63,181 nucleotides of DNA from Prochlorococcus sp. AG-388-A01. GTDB taxonomy: Bacteria; Cyanobacteriota; Cyanobacteriia; PCC-6307; Cyanobiaceae. The DNA is taken from the NCBI GenBank assembly GCA_003279945.1, contig QCGK01000009.1:1-63181 (forward strand), in the 5' to 3' direction. Position 1 is the stretch's first letter, and each line of letters begins with the position of its first letter. A program made the translations under genes and the position numbers. Under the pieces are notes generated by a model that saw only the letters and a list, made by a program, of their open reading frames with translations, was not told the DNA's origin and made no database searches. Below are positions 29,791-39,275 of this stretch, in pieces.

Positions 29791-29814
29791 AGTAAATTAG
29801 GATTTAATTAATTT

Positions 29815-31353
29815 TTGAAAATATTTATTAAAGGATTTAAAAAAGCAGTAACCGAAGAAACACCTCTTTATATAACTTCGTTTATTGTTGCACTCCTAGT
29901 AATTATTCCAATTTCCAATTTTCTTCGAGAAGGAATTGTTTACTTAATTACTGGGAATTTTTCATTAGGTATTGCAGGAGGAGATGAGGTACTAAGCACT
30001 TTAAAAGTTTTAGCACTAACAAGTCTATTTGGTGGAGGCTTAGGTACTTTGAATGGGTGGTTACTTTCAAATTGTGATTTTAAGTACAGAAAAGTTCTCC
30101 GTATTTGTCAGCTTGTGCCACTAGCTGCTCCAGCATATCTAATAACAGCAGTTTTGCAGGATTTAGGAAGTATTTTTGGGTATCAAGTAACTGGTTTATG
30201 GTGGGGAGTTTTAATACTTTCGATTTCTACTTATCCATATGTATTCATTCTTGCTAATGAAAGTTTCAATAAATTTGGAGTTAACCAAATCAATGCTAGC
30301 AGGGGATTAGGAGTTGGGCCATGGCAGAGCTTCTTTAAAATCGCTTTTCCAATGGCGTTACCAGCACTAATAACTGGAATAAGTTTAATGTGTATGGAAG
30401 TAATGAATGAGCTCGGGACTTTTGCATTATTAAATATTCCAAGTATTTCTACAGGTATAGCCGAGAATTGGATAATTGAGGGTAATCCAAAAAGTGCTAT
30501 TGGATTATCTTTGGTAGCATTGATAATAATTTTCACTTTAATTATTTTTGAAAAATTCTCAAGAAGAGAATCAAAAAGGTGGAGCGAAAATCCTGCATCA
30601 CAAGAGTCTCAAGGATGGGAATTAAAAAAAACTAGAGCCCTTTTGGCAATAACCATATCCTTATTTCCTCCAATTTTCTCTTTTGGAATTCCATGTTTTT
30701 GGGTACTGTTAAATATCGATCAAATTCAAAAAGGGTTTTCTATAGAATTACTCACCCTATCATTAAGGACTATTAGTCTAGGACTTTTTACAGCAATAAT
30801 AACGATGTTATTCTCCTTGATAATTTCCTTAGCTAGACGCCCAAATAAAAGCTTATTTATAAGCCTAATAACAAACCTTTCGGGGATAGGTTACGCAATC
30901 CCAGGCACGGTATTAGCTTTATCTTTGATAAGTATTTCTTCTTCAAAATTCAATTTTATTGCTATTTGCCTACTAATTTGGGGTTATCTTGTCCGATTTC
31001 TAACTATTTCTAAGGGTTCTATTGATTCAAGTCTTGAGAGAATTTCTCCTAGTCTTGATGAAGCTGCACTTGGACTAGGAGAGAATTGGCTAGGAATCAT
31101 CAAAAAGATTCATCTACCTCTACTCCAAGGACCAATATTTGTAGGATCACTTTTAGTTTTTGTAGACACGATAAAAGAATTACCAATAACATTTATTTTA
31201 AGACCATTCGATTTCGATACATTATCAGTGAGAATTTATCAATATGCTGGAGATGAAAGAATGATAGAGGCAATATTACCAGCAATTCTTATCATGACTT
31301 TAGGACTTATTGCATCAATTACATTGATACCAAGTTTAGAAAAAAAGAGCTAA
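29815..31353 (+). CDS. futB: ABC-type iron(III) transport permease
   Basis: 512 residues with about twelve membrane segments in two homologous halves. Each half has a BPD permease loop (EAA-like): RGLGVGPWQSFFKIAFPMALP in the first, spanning roughly residues 163-183, and AALGLGENWLGIIKKIHLP in the second. This fused two-domain layout matches FutB/SfuB iron permeases. The solute-binding and ATPase partners are not in the window. The start appears to be a TTG. Confidence 0.87.
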   Translation: MKIFIKGFKKAVTEETPLYITSFIVALLVIIPISNFLREGIVYLITGNFSLGIAGGDEVLSTLKVLALTSLFGGGLGTLNGWLLSNCDFKYRKVLRICQLVPLAAPAYLITAVLQDLGSIFGYQVTGLWWGVLILSISTYPYVFILANESFNKFGVNQINASRGLGVGPWQSFFKIAFPMALPALITGISLMCMEVMNELGTFALLNIPSISTGIAENWIIEGNPKSAIGLSLVALIIIFTLIIFEKFSRRESKRWSENPASQESQGWELKKTRALLAITISLFPPIFSFGIPCFWVLLNIDQIQKGFSIELLTLSLRTISLGLFTAIITMLFSLIISLARRPNKSLFISLITNLSGIGYAIPGTVLALSLISISSSKFNFIAICLLIWGYLVRFLTISKGSIDSSLERISPSLDEAALGLGENWLGIIKKIHLPLLQGPIFVGSLLVFVDTIKELPITFILRPFDFDTLSVRIYQYAGDERMIEAILPAILIMTLGLIASITLIPSLEKKS

Positions 31354-32303
31354 ATTCTTTTAAATAATTTTTTAATTAAAAAAGGGAAGCTTAACAACAA
31401 ATCTGCTGATGTAGATATGACCCTAAAGTAAATTAAGCTAACAAGAATTCCATTTTGTGGAATATTTCTACCAACAAAAAAAAGGAGGCACGCTTCAAAA
31501 ACGCCAACCCCACCTGGAGCTGTTGGAACTGCTAAGCCTAAAGACCATGACAAAGAAAAAATTACTAATAAAAATATGAAGTTGAAATCATTTGTATAAA
31601 AAGTATTAAGGCAAATATAAAACCCAATAAATTTAGAAAAAACAAACCCAATTTCAAGTAACAAAGCTCTAGTGGGGAAAAATGAAATAATATTTATTTT
31701 CTTTTCAAATTGGTCTTTTAAATTTGAAAGTCTCAAAACCTCAAATACTTTACCCTTTAGAGACCCTAATCTTTTTAATACAATATAAATTAGTTTCCTA
31801 TTTAAAAATACTAAAGGCAAAATAAAAAAAAAGTAAAATGGTGAAAAAATTACCCCCAGCGATGCTAAAAGAAAAGATCCACTCAACATAAAATAAGGTT
31901 CAATAAGTGTTGAATACAAAGCGATCTGAGAATTACTTATATTTTTTATAAAATTAAATCTTTCAACAAAATGCCAAATTCCTCCTGGAACGTATTTAAG
32001 AGTATTGGTTAAAACATAGAAGGAAACTAGATTATTAATTTTAAATTCTTTCCCAAACCACTTAACTATATATTTCCAAGCATACGCGTTAAAGTAAATA
32101 CTTAAAACACAAAATAAAAATGATAAAGATAGATTAATTCCATTTTTTTCTAAATTAATATCAAAAGAAATTTGATCAATATTATAAAAAAAATAGATGC
32201 CAAAATATAATAAGCTTGAAATAAAGAAAATGCTCTTTAAACCACCAAAATTAATTTTTTTAAGCAATTTCCAATATGATTGATTACTTATATTAAATCT
32301 CAT
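31350..32303 (-). CDS. UPF0104/LPG-synthase-type transmembrane protein
   Basis: 317 residues, about seven or eight membrane helices. The motif TAPGGVGVFEAC near residue 262 and YVPGGIWHF near residue 104 mark the lysylphosphatidylglycerol-synthase transmembrane (COG0392) family, which includes flippase-like proteins. The soluble aminoacyl-transferase domain of MprF is absent, so lipid substrate is unknown. Start overlaps the larC-like stop by four bases (ATGA); stop overlaps the convergent futB stop. Confidence 0.83.
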   Translation of the reverse strand: MRFNISNQSYWKLLKKINFGGLKSIFFISSLLYFGIYFFYNIDQISFDINLEKNGINLSLSFLFCVLSIYFNAYAWKYIVKWFGKEFKINNLVSFYVLTNTLKYVPGGIWHFVERFNFIKNISNSQIALYSTLIEPYFMLSGSFLLASLGVIFSPFYFFFILPLVFLNRKLIYIVLKRLGSLKGKVFEVLRLSNLKDQFEKKINIISFFPTRALLLEIGFVFSKFIGFYICLNTFYTNDFNFIFLLVIFSLSWSLGLAVPTAPGGVGVFEACLLFFVGRNIPQNGILVSLIYFRVISTSADLLLSFPFLIKKLFKRI

Positions 32304-33532
32304 TTCCAGTTTTCAAATGCTTTAAATTCTTTACTTGACTCTTCTATTATTTTTTTTATTTCGTCAGTTGATATTTTATGCTCAAGTTTTAATCTCAAAA
32401 CTTCATCATTTTCTGGTTTCATAACTATTGTTCCATCAGGTTTCAAAATCTGTTTAACTTTTATTTTTCCAAAAGTCGTTGCACATTCTCCTCTCCTTCG
32501 AAGTAGCGTCCACCTTGATTGAGTCCTTTCACGAACTCCAATAGTATTGGAATAAACAAACCATAACCGCCTAAAGTATTCTTTTTTTTCTATCGGCAAG
32601 ATAGCTTGAATAGAAAATCCAATTCTATTTTTTTTCATATTGATAGCTTGATAAGAAACATCGTAAGCTCCCTCAATTCTCAGTTTCTCCACAAAATTAG
32701 ATATGTCTTCAGGGGTTTGGTCATCAATCCATGCTTCTTGAATAGATATCTCTTCATACTTTGGATTAATTTGTTTATTAATAGAAGAATCCTCAAATGA
32801 AGTAATTTTATAAATTCTTACCAAATTAGGGAATGGAAATTTTAGGTTACCAATGCCTACTCCATAAGAGTTAATAGAATATTTTGAAGGGGGTTGCAAG
32901 TAGTCAACTAAATTAGAAAGTAAAGCAATGCCAGTTGGAGTAGATAGTTCACCCTCTATTGAGTCAAAGCTTGATAAAACCTTAATATTTTTTTGTCTTA
33001 TCAGCTCTATTACAGCAGGAGGTGGCACAGATAATTTTCCGTGTTCAGTTTGAACAAAACCTTTCCCCAACATTGGTTCATTACAATAAACCCTCTTTGG
33101 ATTTAAGTAATTCAATGCAGTACATACTCCTATGATATCCACTAATGAATCTATAGCTCCAATTTCATGAAAATGAACATCCTCAGATTTGATACCATGA
33201 ACTTTTCCTTCGGCAATTGCCAAAGATTCAAATACTTCATAAATTATTTGCTTTAATTTATCTTCTAATTGCCCATTTAAAATAACTTCTTTAATACTTC
33301 TCCAAGTTCTTTTAATAGAATTACAATCAATATTATTAACCTTAACCTTTGCCTTTATCCCTCTGATTGAACAACTTTTTGATTCTTTAAACTCTAGATG
33401 ATAAAGATCATTTAATCCAAGATCAATAAGTGGTTGTTCAATTATTTTTTTAGGCACACCTAAATCATAAAAAGCTCCTAACAACATATCTCCAGATATG
33501 CCTGGAGAACATTCAATTAAAATATCATCCAT
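32300..33532 (-). CDS. larC: LarC-like nickel-insertion protein (DUF111/UPF0272)
   Basis: 410 residues starting with ECSPGISGDMLLGAFYDLG, the conserved N-terminus of LarC, then HEIGAIDSLVDIIG near residue 127 and a TPTGIALL segment near 200. LarC inserts nickel into the pincer cofactor of lactate racemase in other bacteria. No larA, larB or larE lies in the window. It is coupled to the membrane-protein gene downstream by an ATGA overlap. Confidence 0.88.
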   Translation of the reverse strand: MDDILIECSPGISGDMLLGAFYDLGVPKKIIEQPLIDLGLNDLYHLEFKESKSCSIRGIKAKVKVNNIDCNSIKRTWRSIKEVILNGQLEDKLKQIIYEVFESLAIAEGKVHGIKSEDVHFHEIGAIDSLVDIIGVCTALNYLNPKRVYCNEPMLGKGFVQTEHGKLSVPPPAVIELIRQKNIKVLSSFDSIEGELSTPTGIALLSNLVDYLQPPSKYSINSYGVGIGNLKFPFPNLVRIYKITSFEDSSINKQINPKYEEISIQEAWIDDQTPEDISNFVEKLRIEGAYDVSYQAINMKKNRIGFSIQAILPIEKKEYFRRLWFVYSNTIGVRERTQSRWTLLRRRGECATTFGKIKVKQILKPDGTIVMKPENDEVLRLKLEHKISTDEIKKIIEESSKEFKAFENWK

Positions 33533-33584
33533 AAATCTAAGATTTCTTGATTGGTAAAATTGCGATAAAAATCAACCTTTCATT

Positions 33585-34184
33585 CTAGATATTTTTAGAA
33601 AAATCTTTTTCAATAACTTCGTAACTGAGTAACTTCAAAGCATTACCTTGTCTGTTGATATCTAAGCTTACAAAACTATTAAGAAGTTCAAGAGAAAGCT
33701 CACCTTTTATGACTAATTTAAAATTTTTATTTTTTAACTTCTTTAACTTTGAAGCAGAGCAAATTTTAATAACAATTTCTTTTTTTTGAGTATTGACAAA
33801 AACCAATTCACCTCTAACAGAAAAATAATTATCTCTTAAATCTAGTTCTTCTAATAATTTAGAGAATTTTGTTTTTGAAGAATCATTTGGAAAATTATTC
33901 AGTTTGTAAGGATCCCAGACACCTGCAACCTGTAAATGCAAGTTTTGAGTATTTTTATTCTTTGGATAAACCACCCAAAAATAACTTTTATTCAAATCAA
34001 TATGCTTTTTTAAAAGTGATAATGCTTTACCTAGTATCACTGTTTCAATTTTTTCGCCTTTGTTATCAACTAAAAAACCTCTATTTAATTGCTCACCATC
34101 ATGAGGAGTAAATTTACCATTAATAATACCGATTGCTCTATACTGCAATTGATTAGTAACTTGTGGGATGGGATTTTTTAACAT
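33585..34184 (-). CDS. Protein of unknown function, 199 residues
   Basis: Soluble, lysine-rich, no signal peptide or membrane helix. An N-terminal beta-rich part (AIGIINGKFTPHDGEQLNRGF, VILGKALSLL, YFWVVYPK, LHLQVAGVWDP) is followed by a second beta-rich part (FSVRGELVFVN, VIKICS, FKLVIKGEL). It could be a small nucleic-acid or sugar-binding beta-barrel protein, but I recognise no family. It lies 53 bases upstream of larC. Confidence 0.72.
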   Translation of the reverse strand: MLKNPIPQVTNQLQYRAIGIINGKFTPHDGEQLNRGFLVDNKGEKIETVILGKALSLLKKHIDLNKSYFWVVYPKNKNTQNLHLQVAGVWDPYKLNNFPNDSSKTKFSKLLEELDLRDNYFSVRGELVFVNTQKKEIVIKICSASKLKKLKNKNFKLVIKGELSLELLNSFVSLDINRQGNALKLLSYEVIEKDFSKNI

Positions 34185-34222
34185 ATTTAAAATTTGAATG
34201 AAAATTTATTGTATTAAATTTC

Positions 34223-34507
34223 TTATTTTTCCTCCAAAACGTTAAAAGACTTTAATGCATCGTCAATAGCATCAGAAGGCTTAGTCGCATCATTCATACT
34301 ATTTTGTCTCCTTATCATTTCCACAATTTCGAATGGATTGGTTGGAATAGCCATACCACCCTCCTCACTTTTAGTTGAGGTATCAATTTCTAATTCTTCA
34401 AATAAATATTCAGCATTTAATAAATTACCTTTTAATAAAACTAAGAAAATAGAAATAATTAAAAAAGGTATTGATTTAGGTAAGATTTTGCAAAAATAAT
34501 TTTTCAT
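34223..34507 (-). CDS. Small exported or membrane-anchored protein of unknown function
   Basis: 94 residues from the ATG at 34507 (the frame opens at a TTG five codons earlier). A signal-like hydrophobic run (about 11-28) is followed by an acidic mature part with ELEIDTSTKSEEGGMAIPTNPFEIVEMIRRQ. I would expect a periplasmic or thylakoid-lumen protein. No family recognised. Confidence 0.65.
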   Translation of the reverse strand: MKNYFCKILPKSIPFLIISIFLVLLKGNLLNAEYLFEELEIDTSTKSEEGGMAIPTNPFEIVEMIRRQNSMNDATKPSDAIDDALKSFNVLEEK

Positions 34508-34577
34508 TTTATTTAATTTCAAAATTCTTTAACGCCAAAAATATCTGCTAACTTAATCTTACATAATTTGTTGAAAT

Positions 34578-35423
34578 TTGTTAATAGCAACTTGGAATGT
34601 TAACTCTATAAGAACCAGACTTTCACAAATAATAGATTGGATGAATCAAGTCAATCCAGATATTCTATGTTTGCAGGAAACAAAAGTTATTGATGATGAT
34701 TTCCCATTAGAACCTTTCGAGAAATTAGGATATTCAGTAGAAGTTTACGGACAAAAATCATACAATGGAGTTGCTATTATTTCTAAAATTAAAGCTCAAA
34801 ATGTAAAAAAAGGATTTTACGGTTGTGCGGACTCTGATCAAAACATTGAAATTTTTTTAAATCAAAAAAGATTAATTTCTGCTGATATTGATGGTATTAA
34901 AATCATAAATGTCTATGTACCTAACGGATCTTCACTAGAATCTGATAAGTTTGAATATAAAATTAATTGGTTGAGAAGTTTAGCTTCTTTCTTGGATGAG
35001 CATGAAAAAAGAGGAGAATTGATCTGTCTTATGGGTGATTTTAATATTGCTCCATCTATTTTAGATATTCATGATCCAAAGAAATATGAAGGAGGGATAA
35101 TGGCATCTAAGATAGAAAGGAATGCACTAGATAATGTTCTGAAAGGAAGATTAATAGATTCTTTCAGGATTTTTGAAAAAAATACTGGTCATTGGAGTTG
35201 GTGGGATTACCGTAATAACGCGTATGAATTAAATAAAGGTTGGAGAATAGATCATATCTACATCAGTAAAGAACTTTCATCAAAACTTAAAAGTTGTGTT
35301 ATAGACAGCTCACCAAGAACAAATTTACGCCCCAGTGATCATGCCCCAGTAATGATTGATCTTAATTTGAATGACATAAATGAAGATTTTTTTGAGGATG
35401 AAGATGATTTTTTCGAAATATAA
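34578..35423 (+). CDS. xth: Exodeoxyribonuclease III (AP endonuclease)
   Basis: Repairs abasic sites and 3' blocking groups. 281 residues of the EEP nuclease fold: ATWNVNSIRTRL at the start, LQETK (catalytic Glu near 36), GDFNIAP near residue 153, WRIDHIY near 218, and the terminal SDHAPVM motif. A short acidic tail (EDFFEDEDDFFE) follows, rich in Asp and Glu. The start is a TTG placed exactly at the family N-terminus. Confidence 0.95.
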   Translation: MLIATWNVNSIRTRLSQIIDWMNQVNPDILCLQETKVIDDDFPLEPFEKLGYSVEVYGQKSYNGVAIISKIKAQNVKKGFYGCADSDQNIEIFLNQKRLISADIDGIKIINVYVPNGSSLESDKFEYKINWLRSLASFLDEHEKRGELICLMGDFNIAPSILDIHDPKKYEGGIMASKIERNALDNVLKGRLIDSFRIFEKNTGHWSWWDYRNNAYELNKGWRIDHIYISKELSSKLKSCVIDSSPRTNLRPSDHAPVMIDLNLNDINEDFFEDEDDFFEI

Positions 35424-35650
35424 ACAAAATAAATATATTTCTCTTTAATGCCTGAAAAGGCTTACAAGTAAAGGGTTATCTAGAGAGATATTGATTTGCT
35501 TGATAATTTCTTAAAAATTAATAATTTACAATCCAAACTATCGCAATAAAAATATCATAATGTAGAATTTCAATCTGATTGACAAAATTTTTACTTATTT
35601 CTAATTTAGGACATGACAGAATTTTTCTCAAAGCTTTATTTAGTTAAATT

Positions 35651-36952
35651 GTGACTGATATATTAAATTTCACCAAATCTGAAGAAATTTTCTCCACTGC
35701 CCAAAAATTAATGCCAGGAGGAGTAAGTTCACCAGTAAGAGCCTTCAAGTCTGTCGGTGGACAGCCAATTGTTTTTGATAGAGTCAAAGGTCCATTTGCT
35801 TGGGATATCGATGGAAATAGATATATTGACTACATAGGTAGTTGGGGACCCGCTATATGTGGACATGCCCACCCTGAAGTTACAATGGCATTGCAGGAAG
35901 CTATTGAGAAAGGCACCAGCTTTGGAGCTCCTTGCGTTTTAGAGAACAAACTTGCTGAGATGGTAATAGATGCCGTCCCATCTGTAGAAATGGTTAGATT
36001 TGTTAATAGTGGGACTGAAGCTTGTATGGCCGTTTTAAGGCTCATGAGAGCATTTACTGGAAGAGATAAAGTGATTAAATTTGACGGTTGTTATCACGGT
36101 CATGCTGATATGTTTTTGGTGAAAGCCGGATCAGGTGTAGCTACTTTAGGATTACCAGACTCTCCAGGAGTTCCACGAACAACAACTGCCAATACACTTA
36201 CTGCTCCTTTCAATGACCTTGAAGCAGTAAAAAAATTATTTTCTGAAAATCCTGATGCCATTTCTGGGGTGATTCTTGAGCCCATTGTTGGAAATGCTGG
36301 ATTTATTAAACCTGAGCCTGGATTCTTAGAAGGCTTAAGGGAATTAACAACTGAAAATGGATCTTTATTAGTTTTTGATGAAGTAATGACTGGGTTCAGA
36401 ATAAGTTATGGAGGCGCTCAAAAAAAATTCGGAGTTACTCCTGATTTAACCACACTTGGGAAAGTTATTGGGGGAGGCCTACCTGTTGGAGCTTATGGAG
36501 GCAAGAAAGAAATAATGTCAATGGTTGCTCCCTCTGGACCGGTCTATCAGGCAGGCACCTTGAGCGGAAACCCGCTCGCAATGACTGCTGGAATAAAAAC
36601 GCTTGAGTTGCTCAAACAAGAAGGAACCTATGAGAAGCTAGAGGCAACAACTTCTAGATTAATTGAAGGAATAATTCAGTCTGCAGAGAATAATGGAATT
36701 GCTATTAATGGAGGGAGTGTAAGTGCTATGTTTGGATTTTTCTTATGCGATGGGCCAGTTAGAAATTTTGATGAAGCAAAAACAAATGATGCAGAATTAT
36801 TTGGCAAATTGCATAGAGAGATGCTTAAACGAGGAGTTTACCTAGCCCCAAGCCCTTTTGAAGCTGGTTTCACATCGTTATCACATAGCGAAGAAGAAAT
36901 TGATAAAACTATTGAGGCTTTTGATCAATCTTTCAATGAGATAAAAAAATAA
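35651..36952 (+). CDS. hemL: Glutamate-1-semialdehyde 2,1-aminomutase
   Basis: Makes 5-aminolevulinate, the precursor of all tetrapyrroles. 433 residues of PLP aminotransferase fold [18 protein letters not shown] (about 18-32), the [15 protein letters not shown] segment, FDEVMTGFR, and the PLP lysine in [10 protein letters not shown]. The start is a GTG; a 227-base gap separates it from xth. Confidence 0.97.
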   Translation: MTDILNFTKSEEIFSTAQKLMPGGVSSPVRAFKSVGGQPIVFDRVKGPFAWDIDGNRYIDYIGSWGPAICGHAHPEVTMALQEAIEKGTSFGAPCVLENKLAEMVIDAVPSVEMVRFVNSGTEACMAVLRLMRAFTGRDKVIKFDGCYHGHADMFLVKAGSGVATLGLPDSPGVPRTTTANTLTAPFNDLEAVKKLFSENPDAISGVILEPIVGNAGFIKPEPGFLEGLRELTTENGSLLVFDEVMTGFRISYGGAQKKFGVTPDLTTLGKVIGGGLPVGAYGGKKEIMSMVAPSGPVYQAGTLSGNPLAMTAGIKTLELLKQEGTYEKLEATTSRLIEGIIQSAENNGIAINGGSVSAMFGFFLCDGPVRNFDEAKTNDAELFGKLHREMLKRGVYLAPSPFEAGFTSLSHSEEEIDKTIEAFDQSFNEIKK

Positions 36953-36954
36953 TC

Positions 36955-36989
36955 ATTTACTTAGTTTTCCCTAAAGAAAATAAGTAAAT
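36955..36989. terminator. Terminator-like hairpin between convergent hemL and SPFH genes
   Basis: ATTTACTTA at 36955-36963 pairs with TAAGTAAAT at 36981-36989; inside, TTTTC pairs with GAAAA around a CCTAAA loop, with one bulged base. It sits three bases after the hemL stop and could serve both strands. The stem is nearly all A-T, so calling it a terminator is tentative. Confidence 0.45.
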
Positions 36990-37024
36990 AATTATATTGT
37001 AAGATTAAAGTTAATTCTAAATAA

Positions 37025-37828
37025 TTATCTTCTTCCACCAACTATTACTGGTGGACTTCCGCCTTCTGAACCCGGTAAGCCAGGAACAACTTGGGTACTA
37101 CCGTCCCATTTATCTAGAAATAATTTGAAAAGCACTTGATCGTCGAGACTTCTATTTAATGTCTCATATCTAAGTGCTTCTTGTTCAGCAATTTCTACTT
37201 CTGTCTTTGCTCTTAGTAGTTGCTGGCCAGCTATTTGCTTTTGTTCGATGGCAGCTCTGTATTCTTCTGCAATCTCTAATCCAGTAAGATCTAAGCTTTT
37301 AACATCTACATAATCGAATGAATTTAGTTCTTGAGCAACAGTATCTCCAACTTTTTCAGAAATTACTGCAAATTCAGTAGCAATTGTTTCTAGCTCATAT
37401 TGAGAAAAAACTGATTTTAGGGCTTTGAGTAAGGATGGCTGAACAATTTTTTGATAAACATCACTATTTCTACTTGCAATTGTTGCGAAAATTCTTCCTG
37501 CCTCGTTAGGTTTTACTGAATACTTAACAGTGGCAGTAGCCCTAATAACCTGAAGATCTTTTGTTAAAGTTTCAAATTTTTCTGGTTGAACTTGAGTTTT
37601 AATATCAAATGGATATACAGATTGAACAAATGGAAGTTTGAAGTTTAAACCAGCTCTTCTAGAGGGGCCACTTACTTTCCCTAATGTTGTAACTACTGCA
37701 ACTTGTCCAGAAGGAACAACAAAGAGTGATTGGGTGAGCAAAAGAAAGCCTGTAAAAGACAATACAATCAATAATGTTGTAGTCCCACCGGGTCCAGTTG
37801 GTGTGACATTTTTAAAGGATGTTGACAT
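37025..37828 (-). CDS. SPFH/prohibitin-family membrane protein
   Basis: 267 residues. One N-terminal hydrophobic segment (about 17-38), then the SPFH/Band 7 domain (VPSGQVAVVTTLGKVSG, KFETLTKDLQVIRATATVKYSV) and a coiled-coil part with IEQKQIAGQQLLRAKTEVE. Resembles cyanobacterial prohibitin homologues, which assemble as rings at membranes and may guard FtsH proteases. The last residues are glycine- and proline-rich. Confidence 0.88.
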   Translation of the reverse strand: MSTSFKNVTPTGPGGTTTLLIVLSFTGFLLLTQSLFVVPSGQVAVVTTLGKVSGPSRRAGLNFKLPFVQSVYPFDIKTQVQPEKFETLTKDLQVIRATATVKYSVKPNEAGRIFATIASRNSDVYQKIVQPSLLKALKSVFSQYELETIATEFAVISEKVGDTVAQELNSFDYVDVKSLDLTGLEIAEEYRAAIEQKQIAGQQLLRAKTEVEIAEQEALRYETLNRSLDDQVLFKLFLDKWDGSTQVVPGLPGSEGGSPPVIVGGRR

Positions 37829-37940
37829 TAAATTTTTTCTTTTAATTAATCATATTTAAATAGATTAATTAGTGCATTAATAAGGCATTTAATTAAAATA
37901 TTTTTTTAATAATTGTATAAAGAAATGTAAGTATTATTTC

Positions 37941-38147
37941 TTAAATATTGGATTTAAATTCCTGCAAAAGTTTTAAATAAAGCTCCTCATCTATTTCCCT
38001 AATGTCATATTCAGAGGGTAAAACACCATGCTTATGCTCATGTACTGCCATCCAACAAAGTTTCTCTATTTCTTCTTTTGAAAAACGAGGATATTCTTTT
38101 ACTGTCTTAATCAAAGATTTAATGAGAGATTCTGGATGATCTGTCAT
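37941..38147 (-). CDS. Small hypothetical protein, 68 residues
   Basis: Acidic, with SLIKSLIKTVKEYPRFSKEEI and ELCWMAVHEHKHG-like residues (Cys, Trp and several His in a row of ten). The His-rich patch EHKHG could bind a metal, but the sequence is too short to say. No family recognised. It lies 26 bases upstream of nothing on its own strand except the SPFH gene 112 bases further, and follows yajQ by 26 bases. Confidence 0.65.
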   Translation of the reverse strand: MTDHPESLIKSLIKTVKEYPRFSKEEIEKLCWMAVHEHKHGVLPSEYDIREIDEELYLKLLQEFKSNI

Positions 38148-38173
38148 ATTTGAAAATAACCATTAATAATATC

Positions 38174-38671
38174 TTATCTAAAGTTATTAGCTATTAGAGG
38201 AATGTTCAAAGACTCTTCCAGCTCACTAACAAGCTTAATTGCTAATTGAAGATCATTTTTGCTCTTACTAGAAACTCTGAGTGTTTCTCCATTAATGCTG
38301 ACATTAATTTTTTTTATTTGTTCTCTAATATTTTTACTGATTTTTTTTGCTATTTCCTGCTTAATTCCTTGTTTTAATAAAATGGTTTGTTTGACTCTAT
38401 TACCACTAACTATTTCAATCTCACCGTAGTCAAAAATTCTTAAAGATAAATTTCTTTTTATTGCCTTTTGTCTAATTATGTCATTAATAGCATTTAGGGT
38501 TAGTTCACTATTGGTGGTTATAAAAATATTTTCTTTATCTAAATCAACTACCGTATCTGTTCCTTTAAGATCGTATCGCTGAGAAACTTCTCTTTTTACT
38601 TGATCCAAAGTGTTTACTAATTCCTGTCTCTCAAAATCAGAAACTACATCAAATGAAAAACTTTCTGCCAT
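38174..38671 (-). CDS. yajQ: YajQ/UPF0234 family nucleotide-binding protein
   Basis: 165 residues with the conserved start SFDVVSDFERQELVNTLDQ, RYDLKGTD near 37-44, and QVRVSSK-like TLRVSSKSKNDLQLAI near the C-terminus. YajQ proteins have two ferredoxin-like domains and bind RNA or, in some bacteria, cyclic di-GMP. Role in picocyanobacteria unknown. Confidence 0.92.
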   Translation of the reverse strand: MAESFSFDVVSDFERQELVNTLDQVKREVSQRYDLKGTDTVVDLDKENIFITTNSELTLNAINDIIRQKAIKRNLSLRIFDYGEIEIVSGNRVKQTILLKQGIKQEIAKKISKNIREQIKKINVSINGETLRVSSKSKNDLQLAIKLVSELEESLNIPLIANNFR

Positions 38672-38737
38672 TTTAGATTTTTAAACGCTAAGTATTAATA
38701 GCATAAATAATCTTTAAATTAGGAGAAATAGTTTAAA

Positions 38738-39250
38738 TTAATCAAAAAATAACAAACTAACCACTTTTCCCATTTCTTCAGCACATCTACAACTATTTAG
38801 TAAGGTTTCACTATCGTGAAAGGCAAAACATATTAATTGGTCACACCTAGTAATAATTTCTTGATTACAAAAGCTACTAGCAAGTGGCAAAGGCAATTCA
38901 TCATTTTCACTTTTTTCAACCAAATGCATAACTTTTTCAAGTTGATCCTGAATTTCTGGTATTTGTCTATCAAGACTTTGAGGTAATAAAACAGTTAATA
39001 ATGATGGATTAATATCTAACACGGCTCGAATAACAGCAGCGTTGACCCCTTGAGATCCAGATGTAAGGATATTATGTCCTTCCTCTGCTAAAGATCTTGC
39101 TATTAACTCTATCAAGTGGATATCTACAACTGGTACATGTCTACTACCCAAAAAAGCAATTCTCCTTTTCCCATTATCCTGCAGTTTTGCAAGTTCTTGA
39201 GCTAAGGCATCAACACCTTCGGTTGCTGGTAAATCTAAAGAGCGACTCAA
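38738..39250 (-). CDS. SLOG-like Rossmann nucleotide-binding protein (DprA-like)
   Basis: About 170 residues from a TTG at 39250. Core motifs: RRIAFLGSRHVP and LTSGSQGVNAAVIRAVL (a GS-x-G-x-N phosphate-binding loop), as in DprA/SMF and related SLOG proteins, which bind DNA or a nucleotide ligand. The frame extends to an ATG at 39319, but that would overlap the upstream P-loop gene by 44 bases; the start is uncertain. The two genes form a pair. Confidence 0.75.
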   Translation of the reverse strand: MSRSLDLPATEGVDALAQELAKLQDNGKRRIAFLGSRHVPVVDIHLIELIARSLAEEGHNILTSGSQGVNAAVIRAVLDINPSLLTVLLPQSLDRQIPEIQDQLEKVMHLVEKSENDELPLPLASSFCNQEIITRCDQLICFAFHDSETLLNSCRCAEEMGKVVSLLFFD

Positions 39251-39275
39251 AATAAAATGGTTCCTATATTTGAAA

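Noticed and set aside
35424..35650. 227-base gap between xth and hemL as a possible small-RNA or ORF site
   Set aside because: Only a weak GCC/GGC mini-hairpin and short frames with early stops are visible.
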